Shown here: piece by piece, positions 25,158 to 37,559 of the stretch
Layout: the number at the start of each line of letters is the position of its first letter
Numbering within the stretch: position 1 is the first letter of the stretch
Assembly (NCBI GenBank): GCA_963662155.1
Contig: OY759263.1
Location: 39,522,044 to 39,586,043 of the forward strand
DNA length: 64,000 nucleotides
From: Lamellibrachia columna
Taxonomy: Eukaryota; Annelida; Polychaeta; Sabellida; Siboglinidae
Reading direction: 5' to 3'
The notes under the pieces: generated by a model
Databases searched by the model: none
What the model was told of the DNA's origin: nothing
Seen by the model: the letters and a program-made list of their open reading frames with translations, nothing else
Position numbers and translations under genes: made by a program

Positions 25158-28011
25158 TTTTTTTGCAAAGCTTTCACTAAAATAGGCCACATACACTATC
25201 CCCTAGATGTCGCCACTTTAGGAAACGGGTGGTTGCAGATACGCAACCGGAAATGTGCAAGGGGCGATAATTTACGTTTTTAATATATCTATTAGTTCGG
25301 TTACTAAGCGTTAGGGGCACTGTTTTACGATAATTACTTTAATAGACTATCCGCTAGGGGAGCCACCAGTACCAAAACTAGAGCCGGTTTCATGAGAGGG
25401 CGTAAGTTTACGACCTACTTGGATTGATATTGGGCGTAATTAAGATCTACTCACGAGCTTAGTTTCCGACCGGTTTCATGAGACAAATTACACCCTGTCG
25501 TCGGCGCAGAATTGACCTAGTTAGTCACGGAGATCCGCCATTGATGGTACAGTGTAGAATGCTGCCTCCAAGTTCTGCGATAAACGTCGTCTCGAGTCTA
25601 TTATCATTAACATGCAGGTTTTTTATGCGATGCACAGTTGAGAGAATGGCTGTTAGACACTAATCACAGTATCAATTTGAAACATGCAACCAGGCGTCTT
25701 GTTCCATCAAAATTAACACTGACAGGGCGCTGCCGAGAAACGTGTGTCTTGTTGTAAAATTAATTCATAATAGCATTGACATTGTCACTACTTTGCCATT
25801 GGCACTGCCTTGGAATTGTGTTTTGTGTCTAGTCTACACATACATTGAAATATCAAATTCATATTACCACTAGCGACATATAAATTATATTTATGTTTTT
25901 AAAACCACAACATTGACGACGCTACCATGCGACATTTTCACGTGCTATTTTCCTGGTTCGATTATCTAAGACTCGGTCTCAGACAGAGTATTTAACCGAA
26001 AAACAATGTTTTGAATATCAATGTCTTTGGGGAAGGTTTGTAATGGCATATTGTATTATATAGATAAAAATTACCCTTACATGAGCAACGGATATAAATA
26101 TGACACCGCGGCTACAGTTTTCATTACACCTAGGGCTAGGCTACTGAGTACTATAGTTGTCGACATTATTAAATTTATTCTATATAAAACAATTGTGTTC
26201 GGTAATTGAAGGCATGTGGTTATAGTTTACAATCTCATCATTGTAATGTGGGAATAATCAGCACAATTAATAACAAATACTTGTTGTGTAAACAGCGGAA
26301 GAAAATCTAAACAAACGCGTGAAATTACGAGACCTCAAACTTATGACCTCGTCAAGTAAGTTTACGACAGCGAATATCAAGCGTAAAGTTGCAGCTAAAA
26401 GGCAGCGTCTGAATGGTCGTTAGTTGACTCAAGAAACGCTCTTAGCGTAACTTTACGACCAATTCGGCTAACGACGTCATAAATCGGAAACGTAGTTCAT
26501 ATGCTAGCCGCTAGGGGCGCCACCAGAAGAAAAAACTTGTCACAATGGGTCGCTAAGTAGTGGCGTCACTGTCTGCTGGCACCATCATTCGCTAGTTGGC
26601 GCCTAGGGTGAATGATGGTGCCAACTAGCGAATGACGGTGCCACTTTCCATACATTGTAAGATACCTCCCTACTACTAATGAGCCTCGACATCCCCTACC
26701 CTTCCTGGAAAATATCTTTTTCTTAAGAAATCCCTCCAGGGATTGACAGCTATGGATCCGTACCTGTGTAATGAAATGATGTCCCCTGTTCTTATAACGC
26801 TAATTTAATTTATTTAAATTTCTTGCTTTGTCTTTAGATTTATATTATGGTACACATTGTAGGATGTCGACGGATTAACATAGCGTGTCATCACAGGAGG
26901 CATTGCCTAATGGTAGTTATGCAGTGCAGTAATTTATCGAATTAAAGCAACACCATTGATTGATATCGTGGTAAATACTAGTCCTTAACAAAAAGCCATT
27001 TAGACATAGATATTATCATTATAATCCACTTCCACTCTTAATACATATTACAAGCACACACTGTAGGATTGTGCACATCTGGTGTAATTGTTTCCCACAT
27101 CTAGCTGGAGACAATGAAACATTTGCAAATCGAACAACTTGTTTATTGAATATTTGCAGGGATTCATCGCGCAGGTCTTGCATCGACGCTACAGAGGCAA
27201 TGTGTAGTGCTTCTGTCATTGGTGGTACTCCTTCTGTTGCTGCCTCAACATAGCTCTGCTTTTGGAAACTCAATATCAGGTATGTGTCCACAATTGTTCG
27301 ACAATGATTCACCAGTTCGTTAAAATACTTGTTTAATTTAATTGGTTTAATTTACGTTTACACACATACATGCGTTACATGTACATATTTTCAAATATTG
27401 TTATGTTTATGATATATGAACCCGTCACACTTGAAAGAAACGTATCCGCTATGCGGAATTATATCAAATTTTTATATGTGCAACCACATTAAAACAGTCC
27501 GGTCTTATATGTTTCACATGGGAACGCATCAAGCCAAATATAAGCATGTATGTGGGCCCATTGTCTACAAGTTACACTGCTGGTCCATCTTTCCCCTACC
27601 AGCGAACTGGTTAAACTTAAGCCGCACAGTAAAAACATTCGATTTTAGCATTGTTTTATATGAAAACGGCTTTAAAAACGGAATATTTGTATGTATAGTT
27701 ATTTTCGTTTGGAAATGAAGCACCGACCGACCGACCGACCGACCGACCGACCGACCCACCCACCCACCCACCCACCCACCCACCCACCCACCCACCCACC
27801 CACCCACCCACCCACCCACCCACCGACATGCATACGCACATGAATACATACGCACATGCATACTTGTATGCGTACACGTATACATATACACCCATGCATA
27901 CATACCCGTATATTCACATCAACATATACGCACATGCATACTTGTACCACAAGCACGCACGCATGCACAAAACATATGCAAACACCTAAACATATATAAT
28001 AACATTTACAG
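25158..28011. other. Unassigned DNA upstream of the first FTP exon
   Basis: No exon with signal-peptide character was recognised here. CTAGGGG-type motifs as in 19-20.5 kb recur near 25350 and 26510. An inverted repeat lies at 26578-26644 (GCACCATCATTCGCTAGTTG and partner). A 97-codon minus-strand frame (27312-27019) is unrecognised. A compound (ACCG)n-(ACCC)n array fills 27722-27823. Confidence 0.4.
27722..27823. repeat. Compound (ACCG)n (ACCC)n microsatellite
   Basis: Seven GACC units run into about 17 CACC units. Glycine/tryptophan/valine-rich minus-strand ORFs here are artefacts. Confidence 0.95.
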
Positions 28012-28278
28012 AATCATCTACGAATTTAGTTGGTAAGACGAATGGAACATCGGATTCGAATCTGGCGTACAAGAAGAATACCAGACAATCTTCAACTCAT
28101 TATGGAGAATGGGGATTTTCCAAAAACGCTGTTGACGGTAACAGAGATAATAATTTCCATCTCAAGTCTTGCACTCATACGTATCGAAGTACAAACCCGT
28201 GGTGGTTTGTGGATCTGGCTGGTGAATATGAAATACAGAAGGTCATTATAACAAACCGTGGCAAGTGCTCGAAATGTG
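28012..28278 (+). CDS. Modular FTP-EGF gene, unit 1: FTP domain first half
   Basis: The exon opens in phase 1 after TTTACAG and closes in phase 1 at G|GTAAGT. It encodes NLAYKKNTRQSSTHYGEWG, AVDGNRDNN, SCTHTY and NPWWFVDLAGEYEI, the first half of a fucolectin/tachylectin-4/pentraxin (FTP, F5/8-type-C-like) sugar-binding domain. A second in-frame acceptor (GAATTTAG) would start the exon at 28030. The residue usually Asp after the NRG motif reads Lys here (NRGKC). The partner exon is 4.4 kb away because an RTE-like LINE sits in this intron. Confidence 0.85.
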
Positions 28279-28475
28279 GTAAGTGTGGCATACTGGCATG
28301 AACCCTACTCATCGCTTGGCAGATTGCTACGAAATGCGCTGCAATACAAAGTAGGGTTGTCAGTTATCAACCTGTAGCGGCCGAAGGAAATCACGTATTC
28401 TTAAACTGTTCATTTTACAGTATACAGTATAGGCAGAGGGTAGTATCGAAGAGACGATGCTGATGCGCCCCGTTG

Positions 28476-30567
28476 TCAATTTGTGAAATTTTGGCAGCGT
28501 CCACTGTGGTTGTGAAGGCCGATTCTTGAGTGGCAGTCCTTGCCGCAGCCAAAGCAGACGAAACAGGATGACATTGGTGGTAGTGCTGCGTTTTGTTTTC
28601 GCCGCATCCTCTTCTCCGCCGCATGCTGGTGTCTCCTTTCATCTGCCCTTTCAATGCCTCTGTGTGTTGCCTGACGCCAAGCAGTGCGGTCTTCGGCCAC
28701 TGCTTCCGAGTCTTTGGGGCTGATGTCACAGGCCTTCGTGTCACGATTGCAGGCATCCTTGAATCTGAGGGCTGGGCGTCCCACTGGCCTCGCGCCACTG
28801 GTGAGTTGTCCATAGAGGATGTCTTTCGGCAAGCGGCCGTCCTCCATGCGACGTACATGGCCCAACCAGCGCAGGCGTCTCTGGCTCAGCAGTGAATGCA
28901 TGCTGCGGATCCTGGCACGCTCCAATATGTCGCTGTAGGGGATACGATCCTGCCATGTGATGCCGAGGATACGCTTGAGGCACCGCATGTGGAAGGTGTT
29001 GAGGCGGCGCTCCTGGCATATGTATGTTGTCCACGATTCGCTGCCATAGAGGAGGGTGCTCAACACACAGGCCTGGTAGGTTCTCATCTTGGTGTTCTCA
29101 GTGGGCATCTTATTTTCCCATACTCTTTTGGTCAGCTTGGCCATAGTGCATGCGGCTTTTCCGATGCGCCTGTTTATCTCCGTGTCCAGCGAAAGGTTGT
29201 TAGAGATGTTTGACCCGAGGTAGGTGAAGTCTTCTACTACCTCCAGGGTGTAGTCATTGATCTTGACGGAGGGGACTTGGCTGGCATCCCGTGCAATGAC
29301 GTTCGTCTTCTTCATGCTGATTGTGAGTCCAAACTCTCTGCAGGCGTGTGCAAAGCGATCGACCAGCCTCTGGAGGGCCTCTCCTGAGTGGGCAGTGAGT
29401 GCTGCATCATCTGCAAACAGCATTTCCCTGACGTATACATCTGTCACCTTTGTTTTGGCATGCAGACGTGCCAGGTTGAACAGCTTCCCATCAGATCTGG
29501 TGTGCAGGTAGATACCGTCTGAGGAAGAGTCGAAGGCATATGACAGAAGGAGGGAGAAGAAGATCCCAAACAATGTTGGAGCAAGGACACAGCCTTGCTT
29601 GACACCGCTGCAGACAGGGAAGGGCTCCGGTGTCGAACCATCGTCCACAACTGTACCCTTCATGTTCTCATGGAAGGAGACCACCATGCTGCGTAGCTTG
29701 GGAGGGCAGCCGATCTTCTCAAGTAGGCGGAAGAGTCCCTTCCTGCTGACAAGATCGAATGCCTTGGTTAAGTCAATGAACGCCACGTAGAGGGGCATTC
29801 CCTGTTCTCTGCACTTTTCCTGGAGCTGGCGTACTGAGAAGATCATATCTATGGTGGATCTTCCTGCTCTGAACCGCACTGGGATTCTGGGTAGACACGT
29901 GAGGCAAGTTTATGAAGTCTGATTAGTAGGACCCGAGCGAAGGCCTTCCCCACAATGCTCAATAATGATATGCCCTTATAGTTGTTGCAGTCACTGCGGT
30001 CGCCTTTGTTTTTTCATTCCAGCAGAGACAGAGCAGTTGATGTAGGTGCTGTAGTAAGGCGGGCTTCGCACACTTGATCACTTCTGGCGGTATGCTGTCA
30101 CATCCTGGTGCCGTGCCGCAAGAGAGGGAGTCAGTAACTTTGCTCAGGTCCTCGATTGTGGACTCGTTGTCCAGCTCCTCCATCATAGGCAAGTCCCTGA
30201 TGGCGTTGAGAGCAGCATTAGTAACGACTGTTTCTCGGGAGTACAGTTCTGAATAATGTTCAACCCATCGCTCCATCTGTTTATCCCGGTCTGTGAGCAT
30301 CTCTCCTGATATGGATTTCAGTGGAGCCATCTTCCTTACAGTGGGGCCAACTGCTTTCTTGATGCCATCGTACATGCCGCGTACGTTTCCGCAGTCGGCT
30401 GAGTTTTGGATACTCTCGCACAGTTTCAGCCAGTAGTCATTTGCACAGCATCTTGCTGTGCGTTGTGCGATGCTCCGTGCAGATCTGAGAGCCGACAGTG
30501 TCTTCTCGCATGGATTGTGTTTGTATGCAAGCAGGGCTTCTCGTTTGGTTTCAATGACGGGTACCAT
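28476..30567 (-). pseudogene. RTE-like element: reverse transcriptase with C-terminal zinc finger
   Basis: The N-terminal RT part (30567-29959) reads TDSLSCGTAPGCDSIPPEV then shifts frame, with a deletion after LLCLCWNEK. The reading continues in another frame with KGDRSDCNNYKGISLLS and is lost to a one-base deletion just before the next frame. From 29879 to 28476 a 467-codon frame holds FRAGRSTIDMIF, DLTKAFDLV, GVKQGCVLAPTLF, the catalytic MLFADDAAL, FTYLGSNIS, LGHVRRM and a C-terminal C2H2-like finger (CFGCGKDC then HNHSGRC). Most catalytic motifs survive but the ORF is in at least three pieces, so the copy is inactive. Confidence 0.85.
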
Positions 30568-30754
30568 AACATGTAGGTTAGCATTGTACCAGTCTTGGAT
30601 TGGTCTTTCTCTCTTGCCAAATGCAGTTATCGCTGCATTCTAGATGGTATTACTGAGGGTGTTCCACCTTACTGTGGCGTCCTGATCCGGAAGGTTCTGA
30701 AGGGACTGCTCAAGGGAGGCTACAAACTGCTCCCTTCGTTGGGGGTCTGCAGTT

Positions 30755-31549
30755 CTAGCAACATTGATGCGAGGGCTTGGAGCGGTGCAGCTTACGCGGT
30801 GAGAGTCTCACTTTACTGCACACCATGGCATGGTCTGTATCACAATCTGCACTGTGGTAGCTACGTGTTGCTAGGACATTGTTCAGAGCAGAGCGTCTGG
30901 CGATGACGAGGTCTAGTTGATGCCATTTATGAGACCTTGGATGCTTCCACGACACTTTTTGCTGATGCTTTGACTGGAAGAAGGTGTTGGTGATGCAAAG
31001 ACCATGAAATGAGCATAGCTCCAATAATCTTTGTCCGTTGTCGTTCATCCTCCCAGTGCCGTGGTGTCCAATGCAGGACAGCAATGATTGATGGTCTGAG
31101 CCTACTCTGGCATTAAAGTCGCCAAGAAGGATGAGCGGCTCAACTTTGGAAATCTTGCCAATCACGCTGTCAAGCTCATCATAGAAATGGTCCTTGATAT
31201 CTTCAGAGGCCCCCAATGTAGGGGCGTAGGTGCTGAAGATGTGGACAAACCCTGCATCAGTGGCGAGACGGATAGATAGAATGCGCTCAGTGCCACCAGT
31301 GGGAGGCTCCACAGTATCAAGGAGAGAGTTCTTGACAGCAAAACCAACCCCGTACAAGCGGGTTTCCTCGGGCTCCTTCCCTTTCCAGAAGAAGGTGAAG
31401 TTCTGTTCCTTGAGACATCCGCTGGAGGCAAGTCTGGTTTCCTGGAGAGCTGCGATGCTGACATCGAATCTGGTTAGCTCCCTATCGATAATAGTTGTTT
31501 TCCTGCTGTCAATGACCTGTTGCAGGTCATCTGAGATACCGGGACACAT
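30755..31549 (-). pseudogene. RTE-like element: apurinic-type endonuclease part
   Basis: The frame starts MCPGISDDLQQVIDSRK and contains IAALQETRLA, YGVGFAVKNSLL, FSTYAPT, LLGDFNARVGSD and TDHAMV, the ordered motifs of the exonuclease-endonuclease-phosphatase nicking domain. A frameshift near 30790 removes it from the RT frame, after which a TAG (near 30641) interrupts the linker. It would nick the target DNA to prime reverse transcription; as it stands the polyprotein is broken. Confidence 0.85.
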
Positions 31550-32638
31550 GGTCCGTACATTCCAGCTTGCGAAGCAAAGTGCTGGGTACTTCTTAGTTTT
31601 TCGTTGTTTGCCTGGTGCAGTGTTACCATCTGCTTGTTGTACCTAAACACTAAGCTCCAAGCACCCATTGAAGCAGGCAGATGTTGGCGAGTCAACACCT
31701 TATTGGCTGGGGGTGCCCAGTTTAGGCGGGCGGTAGCTGACCAGTGAGACACGATGATCTCTCCCACCGTCAGAGACAACCCGTAGCGCCCGTACTGTAC
31801 GCCAATCGAGTTGGGCTTATCACTCGTAACTGCTGTCTTCCGTGTTAGTTCCACACTGTGAAGTGAGGCTGGAGTAGCCTCTCCAGGGCGCAAGCCTGGG
31901 CAAGAGTTACGAGATCCTGGGTTGCCCAGTCATCAGGATCCCGCTCTCGGCCTTACCGGTGGGATCCAAAGGAATGCGAAACATGACGTTTGGCATCAGC
32001 TTGGCTGCAGGAGCTGCCGGAAAAGTGACAACGTGATCACCAGACTGTCTTCGGGGTTCCACTCCGGATTTGTGTAGGGTTTACTCCCCTAGGCTTCCTC
32101 ATGAGAGGGTATAGCCGCAAGGCAGCGGAAGTTTGAAATGAGAGTTTACCTTCTCCTAGACGGGTGACCAGTCAAGGTTAACGTGCCCCATCTGCCCGAA
32201 GCTTCTGGTTTTAAGGCGCCAGATATCCGCCTTTGCCCCTTCTCCTGTCAGTAAAAACAGTTCTGCCGCAAGAAGGCCAGGAGCCGGACTGGACTGTCAG
32301 AGGCTTTACGAGACGCACACCGTTGGGGCATTTTATAAGTAGTGAGAGCTTATCCTCATACACCCACCCCGGCTTAACAGTCTTGGAACCAAAAAACTGT
32401 TCATTTTAAACCTCTGTGAACTGCTTTTATATATCTGCATGCACGACGTTTTGCTTATGTTCATATCGTCAAGTAAGGATTAAAGTTTTCTTCAGGCATC
32501 AACTGGTACTGCGATAAAGCGTTTTGATATAATGTTTGTTATGTACCTCTATTTTCTTCACATAAAAACACGACAGGTACACAACAAAATGTATGAATAT
32601 CAGTCAGAATAACCGTTTTTCGTTTACTTATCCGTCAG

Positions 32639-32854
32639 CTAAATGGATGGAAGGTCTCCAAATAATGGCCTCCAATTCTCCCAAAGTGATGAAATCTTCT
32701 ACGTTTTGCACGACGGAACACTTACGGTTCAAAATGGATGAAACAAAGGAAATTTCGTGCAAAAACGGCACGAGAGGCAGATATGTCCGGCTTTCACTGG
32801 TTGGTCCAGAGAAGACTCTATCTATGTGTGAGGTAGAGGTGTACGGTACTCCAG
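32639..32854 (+). CDS. Modular FTP-EGF gene, unit 1: FTP domain second half
   Basis: 72 codons in phase 1-1 between TATCCGTCAG and CCAG|GTAAAA. It reads WMEGLQIMASNSPKVMKSS, RYVRLSLVGPEKTLSMCEVE and VYGTPG, the C-terminal strand set of the FTP fold with the conserved CEVEVYG ending. With 28012-28278 it makes one domain of about 150 residues. Confidence 0.85.
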
Positions 32855-32929
32855 GTAAAATGCCAATTCAATGCTTTATAGAAGCGTAATTCCAGATTAA
32901 TACTTTCGTGACGCTCATAAAATCAGACA

Positions 32930-33032
<103 letters not shown>

Positions 33033-33134
33033 TCCAGTCGCACGTGTATTGACAATTCCTGATGTTTTACATTAACCACGTGTTTGAATCAACATGACTT
33101 GTACGCTGTGCCAGTGTCCTGTCTGAGGAATACA

Positions 33135-33290
<156 letters not shown>

Positions 33291-33356
33291 TGTGTGTATG
33301 TGCATATACGTATGTACCAATGCAATGCATGTGCAAATATGTCGTATGTTAAACAG

Positions 33357-33470
33357 TTATTGTTCATTGCAACTCAAATCCGTGCCAAAACGGCGGCACT
33401 TGTGCGGAAAGGAAAAGAACTGGCTACATGTGCATATGCAAACGAAAGTACACTGGACATCAATGTGAAA
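33357..33470 (+). CDS. Modular FTP-EGF gene, unit 1: EGF 1
   Basis: 38 codons, phase 1-1, acceptor TTAAACAG, donor A|GTATGT. The six cysteines follow the EGF pattern: [12 protein letters not shown], then [12 protein letters not shown] and QCE. The aromatic Tyr before C4 and the Gly before C6 are kept. Confidence 0.9.
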
Positions 33471-33588
33471 GTATGTATTACATCCATTTATCCAGTATAC
33501 ATGCCTTCATTTTAATACAACATAATCGGTTATCGGATATACATATAGCTGTTAATTAGGACAACAATAGCAGTAACCTAGTTGGATA

Positions 33589-33620
33589 TACACACACACG
33601 CACGCACGCACGCACGCACG

Positions 33621-33680
<60 letters not shown>
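33589..33680. repeat. (CACG)n (CA)n microsatellite
   Basis: Compound array between unit 1 EGF 1 and EGF 2, about 45 bp upstream of the EGF 2 acceptor. Confidence 0.95.
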
Positions 33681-33684
<4 letters not shown>

Positions 33685-33725
33685 CACAAAAAATATATGT
33701 ATATATAGAATGTGTTTGTGTTTAG

Positions 33726-33836
33726 CCTACAGTTCATGCTCTTCAAATCCATGTAAACATGGCGGCATCTGCAAGAGTGTACTTAGACATTACAAATGTA
33801 AATGCCGGGGATACTACACTGGAATAAATTGCGCAA
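33726..33836 (+). CDS. Modular FTP-EGF gene, unit 1: EGF 2
   Basis: 37 codons, phase 1-1, with [12 protein letters not shown] and [14 protein letters not shown]. The donor is a weaker A|GTAGGT. About 95% identical at nucleotide level to unit 2 EGF 2 (41446-41556). Confidence 0.88.
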
Positions 33837-33893
33837 GTAGGTATTATATTGCCAATTTCCAATTACCTTTCGTTTTCTTAATAGTCCTATTAT

Positions 33894-34020
33894 GTTCATA
33901 TATGCATGATTAGTGGAATATAACTTCGATCGAGCTAGCGTACGTATGTTTGTATGTACTGTTCATATATGCATGATTAGTGGAATATAACTTCGATCGA
34001 GCTAGCGTACGTACGTATGT
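33894..34020. repeat. Direct duplication, 67-bp period
   Basis: The segment starting GTTCATATATGCATGATTAG occurs at 33894 and again at 33961, both running into GAGCTAGCGTACGTA. Confidence 0.85.
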
Positions 34021-34289
34021 ACGTGGTTATGTTAACGTTTTCCTAGACGGCTTGCACATCGGGCGCCAAACTTTCAGGGATTAATCTACGACCCCACGGA
34101 TGAAACGTAACACATTTGGTTTTTTTCAAAATACCCCGTATATCAAGGGTTCTTAGTGGTTTTTATGGTAAATCAAATGTTCGCTACATAAACCGTTAAC
34201 TTCAAAAATCGCACGGCGAATATATCGGTACGTAAACCGTTTGAGAGTACATACCGCCATCTGGGCGGTTTATATTAATTATAGTAGAC

Positions 34290-35044
34290 AGCACGCACCC
34301 ACACATTGGACCGAGGTCGCAGACACACAATACACAATGAAAAGACTTTACACTATTCTACAACCAACACAAGTACCCATGGGTCTAAATTCACGCGACC
34401 TTCACATTAAAAATATTTTATATGAAAGTGATCTTTCTAACGTTTGGCACTTTCCTAATGTCGTCAATCACAAATGGCTAAATAATTGTCTTAAAATCAG
34501 ACTTCATGACGAATATATTCAAGCATGGTCATCAATTGTATTTCACAATGATAAATGTATTACCTATAGTATATTTAAAGAAGTATTCGAGTTTGAATCA
34601 TACTTGACATTGTTACTGGAGAGATTAAGAATTCTTTTTACTCAATTTAGGCTGGGTAACACAAAACTACCTATTGAAACAGGCAGATTGTTCAATATTG
34701 ATAGAAATTAAAGGTATTGTACTTTGTGCAATATAAGTGAGATCGGGGATGAATTTCATCTATTGTTTCAATGTGACACTTTAAGAGACCAAAGACATAG
34801 ATTTCTGACAATATATTTTATTAATCACCCTAATTCTTTCAAGTTATCAGTGTTGTTTAATATTCATAGTTTAAATAAACTAATAAGAATTTGTAAGTTA
34901 ATAAAAATCATAATTGGTAAGTTTAACTAACATTGACTGTTCATATTATTTTTAAATGTTTTGAGTACTTTCAAATACTCTTGGTATTGTATATTTATCT
35001 CATACACCATTGTATCGTATTAGAGAATAAAACTTGAACTTGAA
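34290..35044 (+). mobile_element. 5'-truncated LINE, C-terminal RT fragment and 3' end
   Basis: The + strand frame to 34711 ends RLGNTKLPIETGRLFNIDRN, then a TAA, and continues in the same frame to 34930 with RYCTLCNISEIGDEFHLLFQ and a final Cys. This is the conserved cysteine/histidine region near the C-terminus of many LINE polyproteins. The 3' end carries AATAAAACTTGAACTTGAAC, a short tandem tail. This is the only LINE piece in the host gene lying in sense orientation. A single stop separates the two open parts. Confidence 0.75.
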
Positions 35045-35355
35045 CATGCAAAGAGTATTGCATTACGTGAGTGAAGCGGTTGTTTCTGATAATACGTTTG
35101 ACGTTCCCTTAAGCAATCTCGAGCGTATTGATGGCATATTGGACTGAGGTATTTGGTAAACATTGCTATCATGACTGTCACGTATGAACTATCAAGTTGT
35201 CACGTCCTGGGGACGGGCATTTTGCTAGTGTAGGGAAACCAGGAAGGCTCTGTATAAACGCGTGATATGTTTGTGTATGAGAAAATTGGACGGTGTCCAT
35301 ACTCACTAGAGTAATGATGGATTATAAAAGTGACAATGGATGACTATATTTTCAG

Positions 35356-35586
35356 CATCATCACTCAACATGGCTTATAAGAAGAATACCGCGCAATCTT
35401 CGACACAATATGGGGAATATGGCGGTTCGGAACACGCAGTCGACGGCAACAGAAACCAACTGTTTCCTGCCAAGTCCTGCACTCACACCTACAGGAGTAC
35501 CAACCCGTGGTGGTGGGTGGATCTGGGCGGTGAATATGTTGTACGGAAGGTGACCATAACTGTTCGTAATGACTGCACCACATGCG
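35356..35586 (+). CDS. Modular FTP-EGF gene, unit 2: FTP domain first half
   Basis: 77 codons, phase 1-1, acceptor ATTTTCAG, donor G|GTAAGT. It reads LNMAYKKNTAQSSTQYGEYG, HAVDGNRN, SCTHTYRSTNPWWWVDLGG and VRNDC. The conserved Cys-x-His (CTH), WW-VDLG and R-x-D-C elements of the fucolectin fold are all present, so this unit looks the most canonical. Confidence 0.92.
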
Positions 35587-36063
35587 GTAAGTTGTTACAA
35601 ATTCGTGACAATCACAGTGCTGTCACTGAAAATAATTATAATAATAATTGTCGGACAAAATACTTTCCAATTGGTTATTGCTTTGCGCTTACACACCTAC
35701 AAGATCATATTACACACCTACAAGATCATATTACAATTTTAGCAACTATGTCAACCAGAAACCGTGGTTGTGTTGTTAAAAATGTAGTTGAACATTGCTT
35801 CACACAAACGAATTTTAGCAGTGGAGGCGTTTACGTTTCTACGTATTGCCGATTAGCGATTTACATGTTCAATAGTTTCTGTATCACATCGTGATAGAAA
35901 AACTATTGCAGATGTATGTTAACAATCTAAACATGTTACACCCGCCATTGTCCATTGAATAAATGCATACACAGTGCAAGTATTAGCTTTGAATATCATG
36001 GTCGTAATTTTAAGTTGTCTGTCGTATCGCAACACCTATCGCAATTGCACCTTCGTTTATTAG

Positions 36064-36279
36064 CTAATCGACTGAACGGCCTGTCAGTCGTAGCCTCTGC
36101 GTCACCTGATGGTTCCATATCACCGAAGTTGTGTACTCAGCGCTATCTGAAGTTTCGTCGTGGGGAAACAAAACACATCGCGTGCCAGGCAAAGACAGTT
36201 GGAAAATACGTTAGGATCTCAGTGCCTGGCAAAAATAAGTCTCTATCGATGTGTGAAGTTGAAGTGTTCGGCAAAAAAG
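36064..36279 (+). CDS. Modular FTP-EGF gene, unit 2: FTP domain second half
   Basis: 72 codons, phase 1-1, acceptor TTTATTAG, donor G|GTAAAC. It reads NRLNGLSVVASASPDGSI, GKYVRISVPGKNKSLSMCEV and EVFGKKG. The Arg of NRLNG follows the RND motif of the previous exon, as in sugar-binding family members. Confidence 0.9.
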
Positions 36280-36546
36280 GTAAACGTTTCTGTCAACTGG
36301 CTAACTCAATAATTCTGTACATCGTAGCGGTGGACAAGTGCCAACGTCTAAATGTGTCTCGCTGGCATTTGTTATAGTAAAGCTAACAAACGGTTGTTGG
36401 GTGATTTGGATGTGTTAAATCCCCAAAGTAACTGTGGGCGGGTCCTTGACCACCTTGATTACGAAAGCAAAATTGCAGTTTTATTGATTCAACACACCCA
36501 GAAGACCATAAAACTGCCTTTTCTCCCCTTGTAACGCTTGGCAAAT

Positions 36547-36550
<4 letters not shown>

Positions 36551-36607
<57 letters not shown>

Positions 36608-36660
36608 AACGAATAGCTTTGAAATATATATATATATATATTTCAAAGCTATTCGTTGAG
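36551..36660. repeat. (TA)n with hairpin
   Basis: TA array followed by perfect 24-bp inverted arms (36605-36628 and 36637-36660; CTCAACGAATAGCTTTGAAA) around a TA core. Confidence 0.93.
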
Positions 36661-37105
36661 AGGACGTGACCGCTCACACAGCGCAGAGTTCACCATTATT
36701 CATATATACAACTCTGACATACATCCGGGTCGTCGATTGTTGTTTTCTCTTTTTCTTCGTCGCTGATTCTGTTTCACCGCCTTGTCCACCATTCGTCTCC
36801 ACTCCCCCCTCCCTATTCCTCGCTGTCGTTCTCCATTCCCCTCTTACTCCCGCCACATCTCTCTTAAAGCAGTCCTCCCATCGCAGTCCTCCCTTCCCAC
36901 TTCTTCCCCTTCTACCCTCCACTCTATGCGCATCTGCTCTCATCTTCAACCGTTCCCCTTCCACCCTTTCCATTTTAACCGGCTTCACCCCAGCTTCCTC
37001 GTGAGACTCTCTTCCACACCAACGTCCTCCCTCAGACCCTCCATTCTATTCGTTTCACTCAAGCAATTTTTCTCATCCAGTTATTCTCGCAAGGTTGCAT
37101 ATTGC

Positions 37106-37422
<317 letters not shown>

Positions 37423-37448
37423 TTGCGATATATTTGCATATTTTACAG

Positions 37449-37559
37449 TTATTGATCAGTGCAAGTCAAATCCGTGCCAAAATGGCGGCATTTGTGAGAA
37501 GAAGAACGGTGGCTACATGTGCATATGTAAAAGAAAGTACACTGGATACCAGTGTGAAA
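37449..37559 (+). CDS. Modular FTP-EGF gene, unit 2: EGF 1
   Basis: 37 codons, phase 1-1, acceptor ATTTTACAG, donor A|GTATGT. Cysteine pattern [27 protein letters not shown]. Closely similar to unit 1 EGF 1, down to the flanking intron bases. Confidence 0.92.

Larger units (their letters stand above)
28403..32408 (-). mobile_element. RTE-like non-LTR retrotransposon, complete ends, 15-bp TSD
   Basis: The perfect direct repeat AAACTGTTCATTTTA (28403-28417 and 32394-32408) flanks the element at 28418-32393. On the minus strand it has a leader of about 0.84 kb, an endonuclease (31549-30755), RT (30567-28476) and a 3' end with two TATACTG heptamers, as expected for RTE-type elements, which end in short tandem repeats rather than poly(A). 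It lies antisense in the intron between the two halves of FTP unit 1. Confidence 0.9.

Noticed and set aside
27019..27312. 97-codon minus-strand ORF as a gene
   Set aside because: No motif recognised and no splice context; could be chance or a transposon scrap.
28415..29213. Several overlapping plus-strand ORFs across the RTE-like RT
   Set aside because: They are antisense shadows of the minus-strand RT frame.
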